From Gracilaria gracilis (taxonomy: Eukaryota > Rhodophyta > Florideophyceae > Gracilariales > Gracilariaceae), in NCBI GenBank assembly GCA_030374805.1, contig JARGSG010000004.1:1364001-1428000 (forward strand): DNA of 64,000 nt, given 5' to 3'. Shown piece after piece: positions 55,069 through 63,108 of the stretch. Positions within the stretch are counted from its first letter, which is position 1, and the number at the start of each line of letters is the position of its first letter. The notes below the pieces were generated by a model. That model was given only the letters and a program-made list of their open reading frames with translations. It made no database searches and was not told the DNA's origin. Made by a program: the position numbers and the translations under genes.

Positions 55069-55720
55069 TTATCTCTCATCTTTCGCAGATGTGTCTAAGT
55101 TAAATTGATCTGTTTTCTGAAACGGACCGGCGAAAACAATTTTTTGTCGCTCTGCGAGAGCCGCTTCCTCTATCGCTCTAGTAATGAAATCTACGCCACT
55201 GGAGCTTTTGGTTGTTGTACCACCATGGACAGACTTGCGAGAAATAGGACGGTGCATTTCACTTGCGTAATTAGGCCATTGTTCCGTATGTTCTTCGGAG
55301 CGGCGAGCTGACTCTGAGTCGGCTTGCTCATGTTTGTGTTTGTGTTCGCCTTAAGCTGTTTGATCAAGTGATCGTACGCCCTTCTGAATCCACATTCTAG
55401 GGCTCAGAGAAACGTCGGCCATATCCTTCCTTACAGCAGCCGTGACTGCATCAAACTTAGACAAGGAATCTCGTAGGCCACGTCCAACCATACCCAGCTC
55501 TGAATTGGGGTCTTTTGCGTTTTCGACGTTTTCCGCAATTGCATCCTCGGCAGCGTTCTTGGCGAGACGGAGTGATCGAACGGTAGCACCGACAGCACGC
55601 CCCATGGCGCGAGCCATGACTTGAATATCGTGCGGCATGAGGATAAGGGCACCAGTGCCTAGTAGCAGAGCACAGAAGTGGTGCCGTCCATGACGGGTTT
55701 TCCACCGCTTTCCAATTTAC
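55069..55720 (-). CDS. TatA/TatB (Hcf106)-like twin-arginine translocase subunit
   Basis: Tat A/B proteins form the folded-protein export pore of thylakoids, mitochondria of some protists, and bacteria. On the minus strand, a hydrophobic stretch (FCALLLGTGALIL, about 55650-55690) runs directly into MPHDIQVMARAMGRAVGATVRSLRLAKNAAEDAIAEN. This matches the Tat pattern of a membrane helix, a short hinge (usually GP), then an amphipathic helix with LP...AR.LG. A polar tail follows to a TAA at 55351-55353. The same frame reopens immediately and runs 90 more codons (HKHEQADSESARRSEE ... FITRAIEEAALAERQ ... TSAKDER) to 55069; a 51-nt GT-AG intron covering the TAA would join them. The true start was not found: TAA lies just upstream in frame, so a 5' exon is needed. 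Gly-Pro of the hinge is replaced by Met-Pro. An organelle-targeting peptide would be in the missing exon. Confidence 0.5.
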
Positions 55721-55750
55721 GTCTCGTTCACACAGAGAGAAGTGGTTCAA

Positions 55751-56544
55751 AGATGCGACGCTGCCGCTAGCACAGGTGTTACGGCACGCCTACGTTATCC
55801 ATTGCCAGAGACGAGGAGACTTGCTGCTGCGCTGGGATGGCACAGTCGTATCACTGAGCAATTGAATGTCACACTTTTCCTCGCGCGCACGTTGGCGACG
55901 TCGTCGAACGAGCCGCCAAGTCTTCAATGGGCGACAACCTGGACATGTGCCGATGCGGAGACAAGTTGCAAACGCCGCTTTCAACAGCGGCGAATCACCC
56001 AGCCCTCTCGTGCCTCCACCGCGAAACGGAAGCACTGGAAATAGCGTGGAAACCTTAAGACGGAAACAGCCCTACCAACGCTAGTGAGGCTGCACGGCCG
56101 CCCCAGGCGCAGAGCGGATTTGGTGCAAGCCACGGGCGCGACCGGTCTACCGTGGACGTGACGTCAACGTAAGCAAAAGCCGCCGTTATGACCCGTTTCA
56201 AAAACGCCAACATGCCCGAAAAGCAAGCAGCCACGCGCATTGGGCCACGCTTCCAAACGCGATCGTGCGGCGCGCGCGACACTGTTTTGCCAAGGACTGT
56301 TCCGGACGGGTGCCAGCTATGAGCGTGCGCATGCATCATCATCACCCACATCCGACCACTTTTGTCTCTCCATGTGCGCCCCGCCTGCCCCGCTGCTTAT
56401 CACCCGACGTGCTGCCTTTGAGAGATTCGCCCTTCGTAGCCCATCCGCTTTTGTTGCGCTTTGTTCTTTCGTTTCACGGGCTGCCGTTGCGTCGTTCCCC
56501 CCACCCTTTTTGTGTCCAACACCGCACTGAACCCGCCCCTCCAG
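55751..56544. other. Upstream region between divergent genes
   Basis: GC-rich. Frames on both strands (for example 55742-56044 plus, 56055-56351 minus) lack motifs. It probably contains the 5' exon of the Tat-like gene (minus) and the start of the NT-C2 gene (plus). A CCCCTCCAG just before 56545 could be a splice acceptor. Confidence 0.35.
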
Positions 56545-57006
56545 ATGAAAGGCTCTTATTCCAAGCTCATCTTCAAATCTGGCTCAGTGCGGAACATCAA
56601 CAAGCAGGGCTTCGAGTTCAAAATTTGAGGTGCGCGTCCGAATCAGGCGACAAACTCACCACCACCATCGATGTTTGTGTCACCTGGGAACGAGGAGTAA
56701 AGCTTCTGGCCACCAGGCCATGCAAGATAGACAGGCAATCCAGAACCGCTCATTTCGGCAGCAAACCGCTGTCACAGGAGGTCACCCTCTTCAAGAAAAA
56801 GCGCGATAACACTCAGTTTGAACCTGAGATATACAAGCTGTACGTGTGACAGGCAAACGAACGCGGAAAGATCCTCGCAAGGATTGACTTGAATTTCTCT
56901 GAGTATGTCGAGATTCCCTTGTTCGCAAAGCGAATTGGCGCCTCTATGTCAAGCGGAGGGCGTCTGATTATGAGCATTTTCGTACGCGGAAACGTCGATG
57001 ATTGTT
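56545..57006 (+). pseudogene. NT-C2 (EEIG1/EHBP1-type) domain protein, damaged or with unresolved exons
   Basis: NT-C2 domains are lipid- or Rab-related C2 modules at the N-terminus of EHBP1, EEIG1 and plant/algal membrane-organising proteins. Seen: MKGSYSKLIFKSGSVRNINKQ at 56545, then, in another frame, TTTIDVCVTWERGVKLLAT, SKPLSQEVTLFKKKRDNTQFEPEIYKLYV (to 56846). After a TGA (56847-56849) the same frame continues as ERGKILARIDLNFSEYVEIPLFAKRI and GGRLIMSIFVRGN. Order and spacing fit the domain (RG motif, VTL, IDL..Y, closing strand). Between the first two pieces the frame changes near 56626 with no GT-AG pair that restores it. So this looks like a decaying copy, or the exon structure is unusual. 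No domain beyond NT-C2 is visible, while family members are normally much longer. Confidence 0.55.
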
Positions 57007-57030
57007 GAGGGAACCGAGGTATTTTATTAA

Positions 57031-57250
57031 GCGAGGCATGGGTCGTGCCACAGAAGCCCGTGGCGCGACCCAAACGTGTGACACGCATGTACGCTTTTGC
57101 TCTTGTAGCGGACCTGAAACAAATCGATCACAATATTCCAGCGATGCATGGGTCGTGTCACAGAAGCCCGTGGCGCGACCCAAACATGTGCCCTGTATGT
57201 ACCAATGGTGCGCGTTTGTTCTGGTGGCCGACGAAAGACAAATCGATCTC
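57031..57250. repeat. Tandem duplication, 110-bp unit, two copies
   Basis: Unit 1 (57031-57140) and unit 2 (57141-57250) share GCATGGGTCGTGYCACAGAA and ACAAATCGATC. Each unit holds an imperfect stem, GGGTCGTGCCAC paired with GTGGCGCGACCC. The copies have diverged at several positions. Confidence 0.8.
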
Positions 57251-57262
57251 AACACACTGCAA

Positions 57263-57303
57263 CCGACCGCCTCAGAGTGATGGCATCACTTTGAGGCGGT
57301 CGG
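57263..57303. repeat. 19-bp hairpin with 3-nt loop
   Basis: CCGACCGCCTCAGAGTGAT pairs with ATCACTTTGAGGCGGTCGG (one mismatch) around GGC. It lies directly after the tandem duplication, downstream of the NT-C2 gene. It could act as a transcript 3'-end structure or be a mini-element end. Confidence 0.75.
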
Positions 57304-58331
57304 CGGCAAGCACAGAAGGCGCCGTCTCCAACGGAGATACGACGTTTCTCGTTATCGTCCAACCCGACGCCGCCTGATGGTGGAATGTCTGTGCCGCCGA
57401 AGGAGATGTCGCATGTTTCTAGAACTTTATCCGATAATGCAGTAGGGTGGGGCGCAGAGCGGAGAGTTTCATAATCACTTTATCATTTACATTCGCTGTT
57501 TCAACCCTGATCACAATACCTGTTCTTCGTACTAGGTCACATGTACACCGGAGAGTTCATCTGTTCCCCAAAGACTCGTTCACGATGTCCCGGCTCACCT
57601 CTAGTTTTTCTCAAGAAGAACTTTTCTCTCCGTGCGCGTCATTGCCATACAGGTTTGGTGACAAAGATAGTGGCGCGGTTGATCAATCAAAGTCTTCCGA
57701 CGGCGCTCTGGTTTTCGTGTGGATGCCAATGAAATCTTTCTATTTCCCCATCGGCCAGATGGCTTTCTCATGCAGCTGGTTGTGTTGCTGACGTTATTGC
57801 TGATATAATGTGGTGCAGCGTAGGTCGCGCCTACTTTGGTCAAAAGGTGACCATCGGTTCAACGAACTACGTTGAAAATATCAAGCAGAAATCTTCGTGA
57901 GTGTATGGTACATGAACCTAACCCCCAACACAATGCAACAAGCCCAGACCCAATAACTAACATAATCACCCCAATTTAACTGCACCTAACAGAAAAGCGC
58001 ACGCGAAATCGCGACGACATCTGGTGAACCGGAACTGTCGTCACCATGTGCTACTGTCATGTTTGCAGTGGAGAATCTTTCGGAACTCGGCCGAATGCCG
58101 AGGAGCAGTTTGCTGCTAAACGTGTCAACTTCTTGGCTTATTACCAGAGAGTAAAGGCATTACGAATCCAACAAGGAGGCTTTGCGTACGAGTATCAGCT
58201 GAAACTCAGGCTTGACCGGATAGAGTTCCTGGCCGTAATGAAATGTTTCCGATGACATATCAACCTGTTCGTATCACCCTTTGCAGTACGGCATGTGCAT
58301 TTTGCTTATTCCGTAACCGAAATGGATCCAC
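57304..58331. other. No recognised gene
   Basis: A 70-codon frame from MSRLTSSFSQEELF (57582) to 57791 and a 69-codon frame at 58046-58255 (MCYCHVCSGESFG...) are the best plus-strand candidates. Neither shows a known motif beyond C-x-C-x2-C in the second. Termini of the downstream CACTA-type element should lie here but were not recognised. Confidence 0.3.
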
Positions 58332-60392
58332 TTAATAACGGCGTCCATCAATATCTAAGAATCCAATCAATCTGTCAACACACCGGGCATGCTCGATAGT
58401 AATCTCTCCGCTTCTAATGTTGTCGCTATACACGAGGTCGAAGCGTTCCTCTTCGACTAATTTGTAATGCCATTTCACATCCAGGAACACTGATGTTACA
58501 CGCATGGGTCCCGGTCCGAACTTCAGCTCAAACTGAAGAATCCTTTTCACACTTCCGTAGTACAGGTGCTTGACCACAGGAGAGGTGGGTGTGGTCGGAC
58601 TGAGAAGGGAACTTTGTGAATTCTCGGCAAGGAAATGGGCGGCGATGCAAAACTTCTGCCTTGCAGTTCTCTGATATGTTTGTGATCGAGATGTGAAAGA
58701 CTTCAATGATTCTATCGTTATGGATCCAGACGGGATCGTTAATTTGGCCGCTTTGAACTCCTTTACAGATCGTATGCAAAGTGAGCTAGCATGTTTTGGA
58801 AAGTTCTCATTCATGAATCTTTGCACTGCTCGTGCATGAGAGAGAGTGGTTCTCGCGTTCAATACTTTAGTTCCAATACATTTAGTCTCCGTGTGAAACT
58901 CTAAAGGTCGCACGCCCAAATCCGCAGCGCTTGAAAGATGAAACGTTGACGGGCAAGTTTGTGAAGGATCCTCCAATGGATTGATGGGTTCCCCTTCGTT
59001 TGCCAACGTCAAAGTCAGGAGTTTGAAGTTTTTATGAAAAAGATGTGCAGTGAGATTCGACGTTTGCTGAACCCGTTTCCCAATTTCGCCGAGCAGCCTC
59101 TCCACCATAAACTGTGAGGATAACGGCAAAGGGCCGCACTCCTTCAGTAGCTCAGGGAGATGTAGAATGGCATGAGTTGTTGACGTCAAACAATTTCTTG
59201 AAGAGGTTCCTTCCACAAACAAGCGCACAAATCTTGCGTACAACTGTTCCACCACCATTGTGAGCTGCTGAATACTATCAGCACCGCAGTCATATCTGAA
59301 ACTTATACTGATCATGTTTGCCGTCAAATGAAAGAGATGAAGGACCTTCTTCTCGAACTTGTACCTGTGAAAGAAGGGCATCAAGTACAATTGCGCATGG
59401 CGCTTTAGATCTTCAGCTTTGAAGTGCGCCAAATTCTCCAGTGGTAAAGGAGACCGTCCCCAGCAGCTTGGAATACCAGCGGAAGAATCGGCCATTGCCT
59501 GACAAATCTTCTCCAGAATTGCAGGAGGAATGCAGTACTTTGGGAGTTGGCGCAAATTTTGATGGCATCTGTGCGTCCCAGTAACCAGCCGCAGTACATG
59601 CTTCGTCCATTCGATAAGAACGAGGTGCACTATGTCGTACGGGAACGCATAAATGAAGTCAAGTTCAAGAAAGGAAAGACAGGAACTTTTCTTAATGCCG
59701 CTATAAGCTACGATTTCTTTGCGGGCCCTTTGATCGGTTTTCTTTGATCGCAACTTCCTCCAAATCCTCGCTACATCGCTTGAAACTCGCTTCTCACCGC
59801 ACTCCGATTTTACTACATCACCAGGGTTGTAACGTCTCTGTACCGCATTTTTCAGAACATTCATATCCGCTGGTACCGCACACAAGCACTTGCACTCCTT
59901 GACATATATCCTCCGCTTCATGCAGAAGCGACAAAATACTTTGCCAGTGTGGCCAATGTAACCGAGGACTTTTGATGCTGCCGGCCAATCTGCGGTGAAG
60001 TACAACAGGAAGGCCTTCAGCTTTCTGACCTTTCCATCATGACAGGTTACGGATACCCCAGTCTCCCAAAATCTCAAGTCCAGGATGATTTCGTTCATGA
60101 ACGAATCGAAGTACTTGGGGTCGTGCGAGTCTGGGGCGACTGCAAGTATCAAGGCATTGGATGCCCGACTAAGCTCTTCCGGTGTGTGGTTAAGAACGCT
60201 GGAAACAATAGGCCAAGCTGAAACTGGTTCACCTCTTCTATTTCTAGTGCATTCAAATCCATCAGTTGAAAGCGTTAGAAACACATACAGCTCATCGCTT
60301 TCTGGGCTCCAAGACTCAAGCCGTTCACCATGCATTCTAATGAACATCTCGCCATGAAAGTAATCGTGAAATTCTGACTTCGACATCGCCAA
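58332..60392 (-). CDS. CACTA/Plavaka-type transposase (Tnp2 domain)
   Basis: About 686 codons ending TAA. Family landmarks in order are DYFHGEMF, DELYVFLTLSTDGFECTRN (the LTLSTDGF strand), WPIVSSVLNHTPEELSRASN, LLYFTADWPAASKVLGYIGHTGKVFCRFC (D-x-P-A ... G..GH ... C.FC), LDFIYAFPYDIVHLVLIEWTKHV (LD..H.. equivalent), HAILHLPEL and QFMVERLLGEIGKRVQ (the F.ERx.G.. equivalent). The C-terminal domain is less conserved (LDVKWHYKLVEEERFDLV). This is the DDE transposase of Tnp2-bearing transposons common in fungi, plants and algae. The coding part is long and unbroken here. The N-terminal zinc part is in the adjoining frame 60469-61188, so the complete protein would begin there. Confidence 0.85.
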   Translation of the reverse strand: MAMSKSEFHDYFHGEMFIRMHGERLESWSPESDELYVFLTLSTDGFECTRNRRGEPVSAWPIVSSVLNHTPEELSRASNALILAVAPDSHDPKYFDSFMNEIILDLRFWETGVSVTCHDGKVRKLKAFLLYFTADWPAASKVLGYIGHTGKVFCRFCMKRRIYVKECKCLCAVPADMNVLKNAVQRRYNPGDVVKSECGEKRVSSDVARIWRKLRSKKTDQRARKEIVAYSGIKKSSCLSFLELDFIYAFPYDIVHLVLIEWTKHVLRLVTGTHRCHQNLRQLPKYCIPPAILEKICQAMADSSAGIPSCWGRSPLPLENLAHFKAEDLKRHAQLYLMPFFHRYKFEKKVLHLFHLTANMISISFRYDCGADSIQQLTMVVEQLYARFVRLFVEGTSSRNCLTSTTHAILHLPELLKECGPLPLSSQFMVERLLGEIGKRVQQTSNLTAHLFHKNFKLLTLTLANEGEPINPLEDPSQTCPSTFHLSSAADLGVRPLEFHTETKCIGTKVLNARTTLSHARAVQRFMNENFPKHASSLCIRSVKEFKAAKLTIPSGSITIESLKSFTSRSQTYQRTARQKFCIAAHFLAENSQSSLLSPTTPTSPVVKHLYYGSVKRILQFELKFGPGPMRVTSVFLDVKWHYKLVEEERFDLVYSDNIRSGEITIEHARCVDRLIGFLDIDGRRY

Positions 60393-60468
60393 TCGCCTTT
60401 CGTGCCCGTATACAATCCTCCATTACTGCTGAAAACGTTTCGCGAACACCACACAATCCTTTTAAGGC

Positions 60469-61188
60469 TCATGATGGCTTCATGAACCAGAACTTGGATC
60501 TGCTTTTTGATGATTTCAAACCGCAGCTTGGACAGCTTTTGGAGGCTCTAAGGCTTCCTGTGTATGCAGCATGTCCTAATTTACACATAGGGATGTGCGA
60601 CTTCTCTACCTGAGACTTCTTTGCAGCATACGATATCAACGTTCTGTAGGAATGTCTTGCTTGATTTGGTCCGACCCGGAGAAGCTTTTCAATTGTTCGC
60701 TGAGAAACACCAGCCACCTCTGCTGTGTACAAAAACCTGGAGAGACGCTTGAATTCAATATCTTTGACATCAAAATCACTCGTTTCACTGCTACACATCT
60801 GAAACGAGGACCAAGAAGAATTAGGATTGAGAGAAGATAGCAGGAAAGAGGGTGTCTCTCCGGACAGAGATGTGACCGAACGGCATTGTGTTTCTGGGAA
60901 AATTTGGTTTCCAGGGGAGGGAGTGGGATTTGTAGCTGAGACAGAAGAAGGAGGTCCAACAGAGTAAGACGGAAGGTCAAATTGCGACTCGTTTCCTCGC
61001 TCAAGATTAGCAGTCGTTGCAATGCCCTCATTGCATTTATCGGTTTCCATACTGTGCTCATCCATCAAGTCATCTGGGAAGCATGGTGTCTCGGCCCTGC
61101 AGTCTACAGCTTCAAAAGAGTTTTCGTTCTCTTCGTTTTCTTCTCCGTTATTAACTCGATTTGGGCATTGATCCACTCTGTTCTGCAC
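60469..61188 (-). CDS. N-terminal part of CACTA/Plavaka-type transposon protein
   Basis: A 239-codon frame ending TGA (60469-60471). It is acidic and Ser-rich at first (NGEENEENENSFEAVDC), then helical (FLYTAEVAGVSQRTIEKLL, LISYAAKKSQVEKSH), and ends with a zinc-ribbon-like CKLGHAAY ... CPSCGLKSSKSRSKFW. Tnp2/Plavaka proteins carry such a CxxC unit just before the DYFHG block, which starts only 80 bp downstream in a different frame. The two are therefore one gene interrupted by the TGA and a frame change. A 37-nt GT-AG pair lies between them but does not remove the TGA. Either a young lesion or a separate product. Confidence 0.6.
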   Translation of the reverse strand: MQNRVDQCPNRVNNGEENEENENSFEAVDCRAETPCFPDDLMDEHSMETDKCNEGIATTANLERGNESQFDLPSYSVGPPSSVSATNPTPSPGNQIFPETQCRSVTSLSGETPSFLLSSLNPNSSWSSFQMCSSETSDFDVKDIEFKRLSRFLYTAEVAGVSQRTIEKLLRVGPNQARHSYRTLISYAAKKSQVEKSHIPMCKLGHAAYTGSLRASKSCPSCGLKSSKSRSKFWFMKPS

Positions 61189-61848
61189 TGTTTGCCATCG
61201 GCAGAGACGTTTTTGAATGCCTTCTTCTGGTTAGCAGTCAGCCGGGTGTATACCTTCATTGTGCCATGATTGTGTTTGGGCATTATTCCGTTGCAGATGA
61301 GATGATATTTCCCATCTGTAGCGCTTTCTACCTCTCCCCATGCCTCTCCTCAGATAGAGAAGAAGAGAACTCCTTTCGGATTCAGGAGCGTACCACAACC
61401 AATTCAGATTAACTACTCTTAACCAACCAGTTCTGAGAAGTGAAATCGAGTACATGAAATATATTCAAAACTTCCGTCTCATCCCAGCGCTTCAAACATC
61501 AGGGGAAAAGTTTCACTATTTTCATATCGATAGGAGCTTTTCGTTAAGCGCAAGAGAGCAACGCGGAACTTAAGCCTCATTCCCGTCTCTCCCACTCCTC
61601 GTCTCGTTCCGTCTCTCTCATTCCACCGTCAGCGAAATCCTCTCTGAAACAAGAAGCAGGACTTCAATCTTTGGACACGGCTGCTTTAGCCGACAATTCA
61701 TATCGTTGAGCGTTCCCACTCTTCTCTGCGTTTGCTTTCCTAGCGCGTTCTCTCTGCTCTTGAAACGTAAGTCTCCGAATTTCGCATTTCCTCGAGGCTG
61801 CGTTGACTCTAACTTCGGCTGCATATTTATATCCGGTCAGGGCATTTC
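61189..61848. other. Divergent promoter region of the transposon's two genes
   Basis: A 660-bp space between head-to-head frames (minus gene starting at 61188, plus gene at 61849). CATATTTATATCC at 61822-61834 is a TATA-like element 15-25 bp before the plus ATG. Pyrimidine-rich TCTC tracts at 61580-61650 resemble initiator regions. Confidence 0.4.
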
Positions 61849-63108
61849 ATGAGCTCCAGGACGCTGCATCCTGTGACGGTGGACAGCGCTATTGCCCCCG
61901 ATTTCCGAGGCAATGCACCCTTTCAGGCATCTAACCAAAATACGATCGCAGTGTCAACCGCTCCGAGTGTAAATCGGAACGTAAACGTAGAACTGCAGCC
62001 AAACGCACTTAATGGGCACATTATGCTGCCCCCGAGGTCTGTCATTATACCAACTGCTATGTGCAAAAGGAGGATGAAGGAGTCAGACCGCCCTGGGGTG
62101 CCCACGGGTACAACGGTTTCTGCAAGGTCTTTATTCAATCGTCTGTACCAGGAGCGGATGGGCCGCAGTACGGAACAAATTGAAGATGACTTTCCAATTT
62201 ACCCGGAGATGGCCAATGCAATCAAAGATGATGTGCGAATGTTTCTATACCAGCGACTCGGTCTTGAGCGAGGGATCCGAACTTACACCTACCTCAAGAA
62301 AGATTACTCATCCCAATTTGCAAATATGAAGAGACGTCTTATAGAAACGTATTCCGTCCTCTCCACTGCTCAGAGAGGATGGGTTATGGATTATCTCATC
62401 AAGGAAGCCGTTCAAAGAGATAAGAAGGCTACCGTTGAGGCCGTGAAGGGTAGCAAGAAGAACAACACCGATGCAACCGCAGCTACCATCCCCACCCATG
62501 AGCAGAACACCCTCACCCAGGTGCGTCAATCTAGTACCGGACGCCATCAAGTCGGGGGATCTAGCATTGGTGTTCAGAGAATTGTCAGTAATGACACTAA
62601 CAACGCTCGTCCTTCATGCGCGAAAGAGATACATGTCCAAGATGAAGCACCTCGTAGCGGAACAGGATGTCGCGTTGTTTCACGTGAAGAAATTGGGAGC
62701 ATTGAGCAGCATGAGCGGAGCGAAGGTGAAGGTAATGAGAACCAGAGTTTCGGAAGAGGTACTGAAGATGAAACCATCGCTCCCTCTATTGCAGGAGCTA
62801 CATCTCAGGTACAGGGGAAGAAACTGGGAAGGAAGAGAAGGGCCTCTGTTGGGAAGAAACAGCCTAGAAGTGTATTCCAACGCAAGCTTCGTTTCAACAC
62901 GGAACAAAAGGCCTTGGGCACTTGTCATCGAAGCGACAACGAGATATCTCCACACCTGTCTGGAGACGAAGAGGACTCCTCGAAGGATGAGGGTCACATT
63001 GTTGTGCTTCATAAGGCTTTCGATGCTCTTGACAAGAAAAAGGAAGCCGTGCAATGCTACTCGAGGACTGGAGGGCGAAAGAGCAGATTTAATTTGTCGC
63101 GAAAATGA
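61849..63108 (+). CDS. Second gene of the CACTA-type element, unknown nuclear-like protein
   Basis: A 419-codon frame starting ATGAGC, ending TGA. No recognised family. Residues 1-90 are polar, with an LPPRSVIIPTAMCKRRMKES motif. Residues 92-195 form a helical block: SARSLFNRLYQERMGRSTEQI, ANAIKDDVRMFLYQRLG, TYLKKDYSSQFANMKRRLIETY, GWVMDYLIKEAVQRDKK. The remainder is charged and low-complexity with basic patches (KKLGRKRRASVGKKQPR). Helical DNA-binding-like block plus basic tail, placed head-to-head with a Tnp2 gene, recalls the second (TnpA-like) product of CACTA elements. That link is by arrangement only. No break is visible. A TATA-like box lies just upstream. Confidence 0.55.
   Translation: MSSRTLHPVTVDSAIAPDFRGNAPFQASNQNTIAVSTAPSVNRNVNVELQPNALNGHIMLPPRSVIIPTAMCKRRMKESDRPGVPTGTTVSARSLFNRLYQERMGRSTEQIEDDFPIYPEMANAIKDDVRMFLYQRLGLERGIRTYTYLKKDYSSQFANMKRRLIETYSVLSTAQRGWVMDYLIKEAVQRDKKATVEAVKGSKKNNTDATAATIPTHEQNTLTQVRQSSTGRHQVGGSSIGVQRIVSNDTNNARPSCAKEIHVQDEAPRSGTGCRVVSREEIGSIEQHERSEGEGNENQSFGRGTEDETIAPSIAGATSQVQGKKLGRKRRASVGKKQPRSVFQRKLRFNTEQKALGTCHRSDNEISPHLSGDEEDSSKDEGHIVVLHKAFDALDKKKEAVQCYSRTGGRKSRFNLSRK

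Noticed and set aside
56055-56351. His-rich frames around 56330 (both strands)
   Set aside because: They arise from CATCAT runs in GC-rich DNA between genes; no supporting domain.
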